Under the pieces are notes generated by a model. The model saw only the letters and a program-made list of their open reading frames with translations. It searched no databases and had not been told where the DNA came from. Position numbers and translations under genes: made by a program. Shown piece after piece: positions 1-5,884 of a stretch of DNA of 8,384 nucleotides (position 1 is its first letter; each line of letters starts with the position of its first letter). The DNA is from Pullibacteroides sp964436335 (GTDB lineage Bacteria; Bacteroidota; Bacteroidia; Bacteroidales; P3), in NCBI GenBank assembly GCA_964436335.1, contig CAYTCD010000077.1:1-8384 (forward strand). Reading direction: 5' to 3'.

Positions 1-1
1 T

Positions 2-1006
2 CCGGAAGAGATCAAGGCTCTTTGCCAAAACCTAGGTTTTCCCGCCTTTACCGCCAGACAAATTACTGAATGGCTGTACAAGAAAAGATGTTCCGATATT
101 GACCGGATGAGTAACCTCTCGCTCCACAACCGCGAAAAACTCAAAGCAATCGCCCTGACCGGCATTTCCGCCCCGCTCCAGATGCAGGAATCTCAAGACG
201 GAACACGTAAATATCTCTTTTCCACTTACACCGGTCAAAACCAAACAGCCAAATATATCGAATCGGTTTTTATTCCCGATGGAGAACGCGCCACACTTTG
301 CGTCTCCTGTCAATCGGGATGCCGTATGAACTGCGCTTTCTGCGCCACCGGCAGCCAAGGTTTCAACCATCATCTGCAAGCGCACGAAATACTGAACCAA
401 TTGCACGGGATTCCCGAAACCGATCAATTGAGCAATGTGGTATTTATGGGCATGGGAGAACCTTTCGACAATATCGACAATGTGTTGCGCGCACTCTCCG
501 TGATCACTGCCGATTGGGGATGGGCATGGAGCCCTTCCCGGATTACGGTATCGACGGTGGGAATTATTCCGCAGACACAGCGATTTTTAAACGAAAGTCT
601 ATGCCATTTGGCCATCAGTCTGCACAATCCATTTTCGGAAGAACGCGCCCGGCTCATGCCCGTAGAGAAAACCTATCCGGTAAAAGAGTTGATTAACCTG
701 CTACGCACTTATAATTGGCATGGGCAACGCAGACTCTCGTTCGAATATATCCTGATTGACGGGGAAAACGACACGCCGCGCCATGCCTTGGCTACCGCAA
801 GGTTATTGGCCGGACTGGAATGCAGGGTCAACCTCATCGCCTGCCACGAAGTACCCGGAAAACCTTACCGCAAATCCTCGCGGCAAACAATAGAAAATTT
901 TCAAAAAACCCTACAGGGGAAAGGCATTGTCTGCACACTGCGCAAATCGCGGGGCGAAGACATCATGGCCGCCTGTGGACTGTTGGCCAAGACCCGACAG
1001 GAATAA
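2..1006 (+). CDS. rlmN: RlmN, dual-specificity 23S rRNA (A2503-C2)/tRNA (A37) methyltransferase, 5' end cut off
   Basis: This radical-SAM enzyme adds a methyl group to C2 of adenosine 2503 in 23S rRNA, and in the known family also to A37 of some tRNAs; it acts in the cytoplasm. The frame is open from base 2 and gives 334 residues. The early segment reading GFPAFTARQITEWLYKK matches the RlmN N-terminal region, so the real start lies upstream of the window (roughly ten residues missing, by inference) and the ATG at 107 is internal. The CxxxCxxC iron-sulfur motif has Cys codons at 320, 332 and 341. One of the two family catalytic cysteines fits the Cys at 299 (TLCVS) and the other the Cys at 974 (AACGLL). 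GMGEP follows in the middle. All key residues are present, so it should be active. Its stop abuts the convergent membrane LuxR-type gene. Cfr resistance proteins are close relatives, but the full RlmN N-terminus and chromosomal context favour RlmN. Confidence 0.96.
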   Translation, partial: PEEIKALCQNLGFPAFTARQITEWLYKKRCSDIDRMSNLSLHNREKLKAIALTGISAPLQMQESQDGTRKYLFSTYTGQNQTAKYIESVFIPDGERATLCVSCQSGCRMNCAFCATGSQGFNHHLQAHEILNQLHGIPETDQLSNVVFMGMGEPFDNIDNVLRALSVITADWGWAWSPSRITVSTVGIIPQTQRFLNESLCHLAISLHNPFSEERARLMPVEKTYPVKELINLLRTYNWHGQRRLSFEYILIDGENDTPRHALATARLLAGLECRVNLIACHEVPGKPYRKSSRQTIENFQKTLQGKGIVCTLRKSRGEDIMAACGLLAKTRQE

Positions 1007-1861
1007 TCAGACACCTTGCCGAATCCGCATTAGGAAATCCTGCGTCTTGTCTTCCGTTTCCATACCTAATTTCTTACGGATTTTATATACCGTGGTCTCT
1101 ACGGTACGAATGGAACGGTTGGTGAGATCAGCGGTTTCTTTCGCCCCCATACCCAAAGAAAGCAGGGCGCACAGACGCAGTTCGTAAGGCGTGAGTTCCT
1201 CTGACGACACAGATTCGAGCGCAGACCAAAAACCGGGATATACTTTTTCGAAACAGGCTCTGTATTCCTCCCATTCGTTCTTGGCATCCAACAGTTTCAT
1301 GGCCGCCTGCATCTCAGCTATCTTTTCTTTTCGAACAGCATCTGTTTTGGCCGCCGACAATTTCTTTAAACCGTCGGAAAGTGTGAGCAGCAATTCATGG
1401 CTTTTGAGCAACAGCAACTGTTGGTCGGCATCCCAGTCCGAAATCGAAGGAACAACCGGCGAGGGTTCGGCAACATCTTCCTTTACAAAACCGGCAAAAG
1501 AGGCTTCCCGCTTAACTTCCGGTTCTTCCTGCATCGGCAGGTTTTCCACGCGATTTTCGGTTTCCGTTTCATGCGGCACATGATCCCAATGTGTAAGCGG
1601 TCCCACGGGCATGGCGCGTTCCAAGGCATCCTTTTCAGCTTCATAAACCTCGTAGGTATCACGTGCCATATCCAAACCCGAATCCACATCAGAGACACGG
1701 TGTATCACTTCCATATCACCATCTCTTTCCATTAAATCCGTATTGCGTTTTTTTCTGCATAGCAACACCACAATACCGGCGATTATCAGCCCCGCACATA
1801 CCGCGCATATAATCCACACATACAAAGGAAATACGTCTATGTCAAAAGGATATTCCATCAT
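1007..1861 (-). CDS. Membrane-anchored protein with C-terminal LuxR-type helix-turn-helix
   Basis: Seen: 284 residues. A short N-terminus is followed by one hydrophobic segment (about 13-34) and a basic CRKKR stop-transfer cluster, which predicts a cytoplasmic body. Residues 40-140 are acidic and low in complexity, likely disordered. Residues 145-205 are Leu/Lys/Glu-rich and probably helical or coiled-coil. The C-terminus (222-270) reads ELTPYELRLCALLSLGMGAKE, then RTVETTVYKIRKKLGM, which is the LuxR/GerE-type helix-turn-helix in the form found at the end of many Bacteroidota regulators; FEKVYPGFW (204-212) just before it is also usual there. Inference: a DNA-binding regulator tethered to the inner membrane. 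I see no TPR, receiver or periplasmic sensor domain, so its signal is unknown. There are tandem ATG codons at 1861 and 1858, preceded by an AAAGAG-like ribosome site. It lies 39 bp downstream of slyD on the same strand and may be cotranscribed. DNA binding is inferred from similarity only. Confidence 0.8.
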   Translation of the reverse strand: MMEYPFDIDVFPLYVWIICAVCAGLIIAGIVVLLCRKKRNTDLMERDGDMEVIHRVSDVDSGLDMARDTYEVYEAEKDALERAMPVGPLTHWDHVPHETETENRVENLPMQEEPEVKREASFAGFVKEDVAEPSPVVPSISDWDADQQLLLLKSHELLLTLSDGLKKLSAAKTDAVRKEKIAEMQAAMKLLDAKNEWEEYRACFEKVYPGFWSALESVSSEELTPYELRLCALLSLGMGAKETADLTNRSIRTVETTVYKIRKKLGMETEDKTQDFLMRIRQGV

Positions 1862-1900
1862 ATTCTTGCTCTTTTTCCGTTTTTCATTTCAAAGAAAACG

Positions 1901-2401
1901 CTATTCATCAGCCTCCGGTGAGGTTTCCGCCTTTATTTCCGCTTCTGTCGCTTTTCTTACTTCAAGTACCCTGCCCATAAAATGCAAGGTTTCGCCAGCC
2001 AAAGGGTGATTAAAATCAAGGGTAACGGTGCCGTTCTCTTTCTTCAACACCATCGCCTGATAGGTTCCACCGTCCATATCCTGAATGGGAATAATCTCGC
2101 CCTCCTTTAGTTCCACTTCCTCGCCTTCGGGTACTTCAGCCATCAGTTCGGCCTGTGGCACAGTAACAATTTTTTCATCGTCATAGGTGCCGTACCCTTC
2201 CTTTTCGCCGATAACAAATTCAAATGTATCGCCCGGTTCAAGACCGTGCAGGTTCTTTTCCAATACCTCCAGCATCACTTCGTGCCCCATCAGAACCTCC
2301 ATCGGGTTGTCATCGTCCACAAGTTCCAAGATATCACCCTGCGCATCATCATAACGAAGCGTATATACCAAAGTGGCGATGGTATCTTTACCTATTTTCA
2401 T
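1901..2401 (-). CDS. slyD: SlyD-like FKBP-type peptidyl-prolyl cis-trans isomerase
   Basis: It catalyses cis-trans isomerisation of prolyl bonds and acts as a folding chaperone in the cytoplasm; there is no signal peptide. The 166 residues follow the SlyD plan. An N-terminal FKBP half (about 1-75) carries GHEVMLEVLEKNLHGLEPGD. An inserted chaperone flap (about 76-124) is rich in Val and Glu. The FKBP strand then resumes at 125-150 with the SlyD hallmark LDFNHPLAGETL. The C-terminus is a short acidic tail (ATEAEIKAET, then SPEADE) without the His/Cys-rich metal-binding extension of E. coli SlyD, so a role in nickel delivery is unlikely. The start ATG (2399-2401) gives the expected MKIGKDT opening. 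It is transcribed divergently from xth, with a matching -7 element about 30 bases upstream. The membrane LuxR-type gene follows on the same strand. Confidence 0.92.
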   Translation of the reverse strand: MKIGKDTIATLVYTLRYDDAQGDILELVDDDNPMEVLMGHEVMLEVLEKNLHGLEPGDTFEFVIGEKEGYGTYDDEKIVTVPQAELMAEVPEGEEVELKEGEIIPIQDMDGGTYQAMVLKKENGTVTLDFNHPLAGETLHFMGRVLEVRKATEAEIKAETSPEADE

Positions 2402-2429
2402 GGTTTCCAGTTGTTCGGTACGTAATCTG

Positions 2430-2460
2430 CAAATTTAGTTTTTTTTCCGGATTCCAGATG
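2430..2460 (-). promoter_or_regulatory. Candidate Bacteroidota promoter for slyD
   Basis: On the minus strand the sequence TAAATTTG (2437 down to 2430) is a perfect match to the Bacteroidota sigma-factor -7 element TAnnTTTG. Transcription would begin near 2424, leaving a leader of about 23 bases before the slyD ATG. No TTTG -33 element is found at the usual 19-21 base spacing (2457-2462), so the promoter would depend on the -7 element or on an activator. The call is by consensus only. Confidence 0.5.
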
Positions 2461-2475
2461 GATTTCCTAAATTTG
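2443..2475 (+). promoter_or_regulatory. Candidate Bacteroidota promoter for xth
   Basis: TAAATTTG at 2468-2475 matches the Bacteroidota -7 consensus TAnnTTTG exactly. A T-rich run ending at 2446 supplies an imperfect -33 element (TTTT or TTTC in place of TTTG) at 20-21 bases' spacing. The predicted start site near 2481-2483 leaves a leader of roughly 45 bases before the GTG at 2526. It would leave only about 10 bases before the upstream ATG at 2493. Confidence 0.55.
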
Positions 2476-2485
2476 CGCATGCGCA
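2474..2485. promoter_or_regulatory. 12-bp perfect palindrome at the xth transcription start
   Basis: TGCGCATGCGCA is a perfect palindrome that begins inside the -7 element of the xth promoter and covers the predicted start site. This is where a repressor could act. It could also be a chance palindrome, since it is an alternating GC-type sequence; no bound protein can be named. Confidence 0.35.
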
Positions 2486-2525
2486 GACGTGCATGTTTTG
2501 TGTGCATCCGATCAAATTTTTAACT

Positions 2526-3302
2526 GTGTCCAAAAGAAAGATCATCACCTACAACGTCAACGGCATTCGCTCCGCGGCTTCCAAAGGCTTTATCGAATGG
2601 CTCGCCGGCAGTGGGGCCGATATTGTGTGCCTACAGGAAACCAAGGCGCAGCCCGACCAGATTCCTATGCTTGAAATTGCAGCGGCCGGTTACCATACCT
2701 ACTGCTTCTCGGCGCAGAAAAAGGGTTACAGCGGTGTGGCCATCCTTACCAAAGAAACACCCGACAACGTGGTTACCGGCATGAATATTCCGGCCTACGA
2801 CAACGAAGGCCGCTTTCTGCGTGCCGACTTCGGTGATTTGAGCGTGGTGAGTGTGTATCATCCCTCCGGCACTTCGGGCGATGAACGCCAAGCGTTCAAG
2901 ATGCAGTGGTTGGGTGATTTTCAACAATATGTAACGGAACTGCAAAAAACCAGACCTCATCTCATATTGGCCGGCGACTACAATATCTGCCATGAGGCCA
3001 TCGATATCCATGACCCCATACGCAACGCCACCCATTCGGGTTTTCTTCCCGAAGAACGCCAATGGATGAGCGGTTTCTTGAAAAAAGGTTATGTGGATGC
3101 CTTCCGCCGCCTGCATCCCGGTATGAAAGACCAATATACATGGTGGAGTTTCCGCGCCGGTTCGCGTGGTAAAAACTTAGGCTGGCGTATCGATTACCTG
3201 ATGCTGACCGAAAACCTGATACCCGGACTTGCCGATTCGTTCATTCTGCCCGATGTGATCCATTCAGACCACTGCCCCACCGGCATTGAACTGGATTTTT
3301 AA
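2526..3302 (+). CDS. xth: Exodeoxyribonuclease III (AP endonuclease, base-excision repair)
   Basis: It cleaves DNA 5' to abasic sites and removes 3'-blocking groups and 3' nucleotides in base-excision repair. From the GTG start it has 258 residues, the usual length, and one endonuclease/exonuclease/phosphatase-type domain. Catalytic motifs are intact: KIITYNVNGIR with Asn10; CLQETK with the metal-binding Glu38; SVYHPSG with Tyr111; LAGDYNICH with Asp151 and Asn153; and the terminal SDHCP with Asp248-His249. The frame stays open up to an ATG at 2493, which would add MFCVHPIKFLT. I prefer the GTG at 2526 because homologues begin within a few residues of KIITYNVNG and the predicted promoter leaves a sensible leader. 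It diverges from slyD. The OmpA-family gene starts 32 bases after its stop, so the two may share a transcript. Confidence 0.93.
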   Translation: MSKRKIITYNVNGIRSAASKGFIEWLAGSGADIVCLQETKAQPDQIPMLEIAAAGYHTYCFSAQKKGYSGVAILTKETPDNVVTGMNIPAYDNEGRFLRADFGDLSVVSVYHPSGTSGDERQAFKMQWLGDFQQYVTELQKTRPHLILAGDYNICHEAIDIHDPIRNATHSGFLPEERQWMSGFLKKGYVDAFRRLHPGMKDQYTWWSFRAGSRGKNLGWRIDYLMLTENLIPGLADSFILPDVIHSDHCPTGIELDF

Positions 3303-3334
3303 ATTGTCTTACAATCTTATAAACATACAATCCC

Positions 3335-4279
3335 ATGAAAACCTCCTTTGCGAAATTTCTTTCCTCCGCTTTGATTCTGAGCCTCACGCTTGGCTGTTTC
3401 TCATGCGTATCGCAAAAGAAATACCAAGAACTTCTGGACAAGCAGACCAAATGCGCCTCCACCAACGCCGATCTGGAAAAATCCAATCAGGAATGCCAGA
3501 ACGATTTAGTGGAAAGTAAGGCGCTGAACGATCGTCTGCAAAAGGATCTAAATGCCGCCAACACCCAAATCGACACCCTGCAACGCAACTACCTGCTTAC
3601 GTCGGCCGACCTTGCCGAACTCCGGAAAGACTACAATAAAATGGACGACAAATACAAAAACACTGTTTCCGGTAAAGATGCCTTGGCTGAGGAGTTGAAT
3701 GCCAAAGAACAACAACTCAACCAACAGGCAAAGCAACTCAACGAACAGGCGGCCCGACTGTCGGAACTGCAAGGAATCCTCGACAAGAAAGACCAACAGC
3801 TTAACTCGCTGAAAGAAAAAGTAACAGAAGCCCTCACCGGTTTCCAGGACAAAGGTCTGTCCATCAATACCAAAAACGGAAAGGTCTATGTATCGATGGA
3901 TGAAAAGCTACTCTTTCCCTCCGGCAGCTGGACGGTGAATCCGCAAGGGCGCGAAGCTCTCTATGAAATCGCCAATGTAATGGCCAAAGACGCCGATATC
4001 CACGTGATGGTGGAAGGCCATACCGATGATGTGCCCTTGAAAGGCAAAGGCGATATAAAAGACAATTGGGACCTGAGTGTGAAACGGGCCACAGCCATCG
4101 TCAAAATCATTCTGGAAAACAAAGGCATCAATCCGGCCAACATCATGGCAGCAGGACGCAGCGAGTACGTTCCTTTGGTAAACAACGACACGCCCGAGAA
4201 CCGTGCCAGAAACCGCCGCACCGAAATTATCCTGACCCCGAATCTGGACGAACTGTTCAAGATTATGGAAACAAACTGA
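3335..4279 (+). CDS. OmpA-family lipoprotein with coiled coil and peptidoglycan-binding domain
   Basis: Predicted outer-membrane lipoprotein that ties the envelope to peptidoglycan. Of 314 residues, 1-23 form a lipoprotein-type signal. Cys24, in FSCVSQKKY, sits where many Bacteroidota OmpA-like lipoproteins carry the lipidated Cys, although Cys21 (LTLGC) is an alternative. Residues 27-166 are a long Gln/Lys/Glu-rich coiled coil, including six clean heptads at 124-165 with a Leu or Val at the fifth place of each. The OmpA C-terminal domain spans about 190-305: LLFPSGSWTV, EGHTDDVP (GHTDD at 228-232), LSVKRA, AGRSEYVP and NRARNRRTEI. Asp231 and Arg251 match the Asp/Arg pair that binds diaminopimelate in OmpA domains, so peptidoglycan binding is likely. 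There is no N-terminal beta-barrel, unlike E. coli OmpA. It follows xth by 32 bases with no clear promoter of its own, and ends at a strong terminator. Confidence 0.92.
   Translation: MKTSFAKFLSSALILSLTLGCFSCVSQKKYQELLDKQTKCASTNADLEKSNQECQNDLVESKALNDRLQKDLNAANTQIDTLQRNYLLTSADLAELRKDYNKMDDKYKNTVSGKDALAEELNAKEQQLNQQAKQLNEQAARLSELQGILDKKDQQLNSLKEKVTEALTGFQDKGLSINTKNGKVYVSMDEKLLFPSGSWTVNPQGREALYEIANVMAKDADIHVMVEGHTDDVPLKGKGDIKDNWDLSVKRATAIVKIILENKGINPANIMAAGRSEYVPLVNNDTPENRARNRRTEIILTPNLDELFKIMETN
3710..3751 (+). repeat. Two-copy 21-bp imperfect tandem repeat in the coiled coil
   Basis: Copies at 3710-3730 and 3731-3751 agree at 17 of 21 bases around the shared core CAACTCAAC. Each unit is exactly one heptad (seven codons) and encodes QQLNQQA then KQLNEQA. 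This looks like growth of the coiled coil by duplication of a heptad. Confidence 0.7.
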
Positions 4280-4296
4280 GCGAAACCTTCACCATG

Positions 4297-4344
4297 AAAA
4301 AAATCCGGCACACCGCCAACCAATGCGGTGTGCCGGATTTTTTT
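4297..4344. terminator. Bidirectional intrinsic terminator between the OmpA-family gene and comEC
   Basis: A perfect 13-bp stem (TCCGGCACACCGC at 4304-4316 pairs with 4325-4337) encloses an 8-base loop. Seven A bases precede it (4297-4303) and seven T bases follow (4338-4344), so the stem can extend to 20 bp and the structure reads as a terminator on both strands. It lies 17 bases after the OmpA-family stop. On the minus strand it comes directly after the comEC stop codon, which overlaps the U/A tract. Confidence 0.93.
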
Positions 4345-5884
4345 ATCCCACCCAAAGAAAAACCAGAAACAAAAACAAGGTGTGGCGGAAAACCGGGATC
4401 GATCGCCGCCTGACCGTAAGCCACAGACCCGCCACGACCCCGTACAGGAGAACGGCCGACAGGAACGAAACAGAAATATCGGCAAGGGCGGCAGGAAGTT
4501 GCGCTATCCGCTCCACCATAAAGTTCATGCACTGCAACATCACCTCCAACAGAAGGGCGGCCTTCAAGGCCACTGCCCGCCAAATCAAAGACAACAACGA
4601 AATCCCGATGCCCAAAGGTAACGCGATATTGACCCAAGGCGCCACTAAAATGTTTCCTATCAGAAAGTAGGTGGGAAAACTGCCGAAAACATAAAGCACT
4701 ATCGGTAAAGTGGCCGCTTGTGCCGAAATCGAGGCCACCGCAAGTTGGCTAAAAAAACGGACTATCCGGTTGGCCGGTTTCCGGCTTTTATCGAAAAGCG
4801 GCGTAAACAAAGTGAGGCCGATAACCGCCATATACGAAAGCAGAAAGCCCGCATCTTTCAACAAAACAGGCGAAGTCACCAAGAGAATAAAGGCGGAGAT
4901 AGCCAAAGAACGGATGGTTTTCACCTTCCGTCCCAAACATTCGCCCAATCCTACTATCGTGAACATATAGGCAGCCCTGAACACCGAAGGCGACAGTCCT
5001 GTGAGTACCGCATATCCCCACACCGGCATCAACACCAACAAAAACCGCATCCATCTCTGCCATTTCTTACGCCCCAAAAACGAAAGGGCGGCGGCCGCCA
5101 TGCAGGCAAAAACGCTCAAATGCATGCCCGATACCGCCAATACGTGGATAATGCCGCTTTTCCGATAGGCTTCTTCTATGGGATCACTCCCCCTTTCTCC
5201 CAAAATCAAAGCCTTAACCACTGCCAATTCGCGATAATTGAACCCACAGTCATTCCAAAAGGAACGTAATTCCATCCGTAGACTTCCGGCCGCACGTCTA
5301 AAACGTTTCCACAACGAAAGGCTTACGGATGGCAAAAGTTTAGAATTTTCCGAAGAAAGAAATATCTGCGCATATACGCCTTTTTGTGCCATAAACGCCC
5401 CGTAATCGAAATAAACGCTGTCCTTACCCACAAACCCTTCAATGGGACGAAGCATGGCCTCTGTTACGATTCTATCGCCATAACGCGGTAAGACCGAACC
5501 TGAATCCTTAGAAAAATAACACTGCACATAACCGCTTCTCTCCTGCCAGCGTGTATCGTTTCCGGTGGCCAGCAATCTGGCTTTGGCACGAAAAGTACGT
5601 GCCCTCTCTTCTGGTTCCTGACATATCTCCAAGGCCACATAGCGTTCCATCCCGGCATGGCGGTAATGCTTGACATCGAGCAAAGGGTCTGTCAATTTCA
5701 CATTCACCGCCCCCATGCAAACAGCAATAAAGCACAACCCCAGTCCCCGCCATTGTGGTGCGCGCATAAACAGCAGCGGCAGGGCCGGCAGAAAAAAAAG
5801 CAGGCCTGCCTTATGCAAAAGCAGACCCGCGACGTAACTGAAAAGAAGGTAATAAACAGACGGAAGTTGCGATTCGGTTTTCAA
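4343..5884 (-). CDS. comEC: ComEC/Rec2-family membrane channel protein without a metallo-beta-lactamase domain
   Basis: ComEC forms the inner-membrane channel for single-stranded DNA in natural transformation. The 513 residues begin with two hydrophobic segments (about 10-60). A DUF4131-like soluble domain (about 75-180) follows, then the multi-spanning competence domain (about 218-485) with the signature KSGIIHVLAVSGMHLSVF (242-259) and GLSPSVFRAAYM (296-307). A last hydrophobic stretch runs to the end. The Bacillus protein is about 776 residues and ends in a metallo-beta-lactamase-type nuclease domain; that is absent here, with no room for it before the convergent gene. Whether this is normal for the lineage or a reduction I cannot tell. 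The start is TTG (5882-5884), overlapping the TGA of the spoIID-like gene as TTGA; no in-frame ATG comes before residue 40 and no strong ribosome site is visible, which suggests translational coupling. A role in DNA uptake is inferred from family only. Confidence 0.88.
   Translation of the reverse strand: MKTESQLPSVYYLLFSYVAGLLLHKAGLLFFLPALPLLFMRAPQWRGLGLCFIAVCMGAVNVKLTDPLLDVKHYRHAGMERYVALEICQEPEERARTFRAKARLLATGNDTRWQERSGYVQCYFSKDSGSVLPRYGDRIVTEAMLRPIEGFVGKDSVYFDYGAFMAQKGVYAQIFLSSENSKLLPSVSLSLWKRFRRAAGSLRMELRSFWNDCGFNYRELAVVKALILGERGSDPIEEAYRKSGIIHVLAVSGMHLSVFACMAAAALSFLGRKKWQRWMRFLLVLMPVWGYAVLTGLSPSVFRAAYMFTIVGLGECLGRKVKTIRSLAISAFILLVTSPVLLKDAGFLLSYMAVIGLTLFTPLFDKSRKPANRIVRFFSQLAVASISAQAATLPIVLYVFGSFPTYFLIGNILVAPWVNIALPLGIGISLLSLIWRAVALKAALLLEVMLQCMNFMVERIAQLPAALADISVSFLSAVLLYGVVAGLWLTVRRRSIPVFRHTLFLFLVFLWVG

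Larger units (their letters stand above)
2429..2476. repeat. 10-bp inverted repeat containing both divergent -7 elements
   Basis: GCAAATTTAG (2429-2438) and CTAAATTTGC (2467-2476) are perfect inverted copies separated by 28 bases. Each arm contains one TAAATTTG -7 element, pointing outward toward slyD and xth. The repeat may only reflect two copies of the same promoter consensus, or it may be a binding site that controls both genes. Confidence 0.75.

Noticed and set aside
299..343. Cfr-type antibiotic-resistance methyltransferase instead of RlmN
   Set aside because: The two families share the cysteine motifs, but the RlmN-like N-terminal domain and the housekeeping neighbours favour RlmN.
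984..1003. Weak CTGT...ACAG pairing at the end of rlmN
   Set aside because: The stem is only four base pairs, inside coding sequence, without a T tract.
1862..1900. Promoter or RNA element between slyD and the LuxR-type gene
   Set aside because: The 39 bases are A/T-rich and hold a ribosome-site-like AAAGAG on the minus strand but no TAnnTTTG match or stable hairpin.
2631..3134. 167-codon open frame on the minus strand
   Set aside because: Antisense to xth, whose catalytic motifs are intact on the other strand.
3305..3315. Small hairpin TTGT-CTT-ACAA after xth
   Set aside because: A 4-bp stem with a 3-base loop and no T tract is too weak for a terminator.
3303..3334. Possible promoter in the xth-OmpA gap (TAAATTG and TATAAA strings)
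   Set aside because: Neither string matches TAnnTTTG fully and no -33 partner is evident in the short gap; cotranscription with xth is as likely.
3961..4485. 174-codon minus-strand open frame crossing the OmpA-family 3' end and terminator
   Set aside because: It reads through the strong terminator and across the ends of two well-supported genes; composition is Phe/Ser/Arg-rich with no domain.
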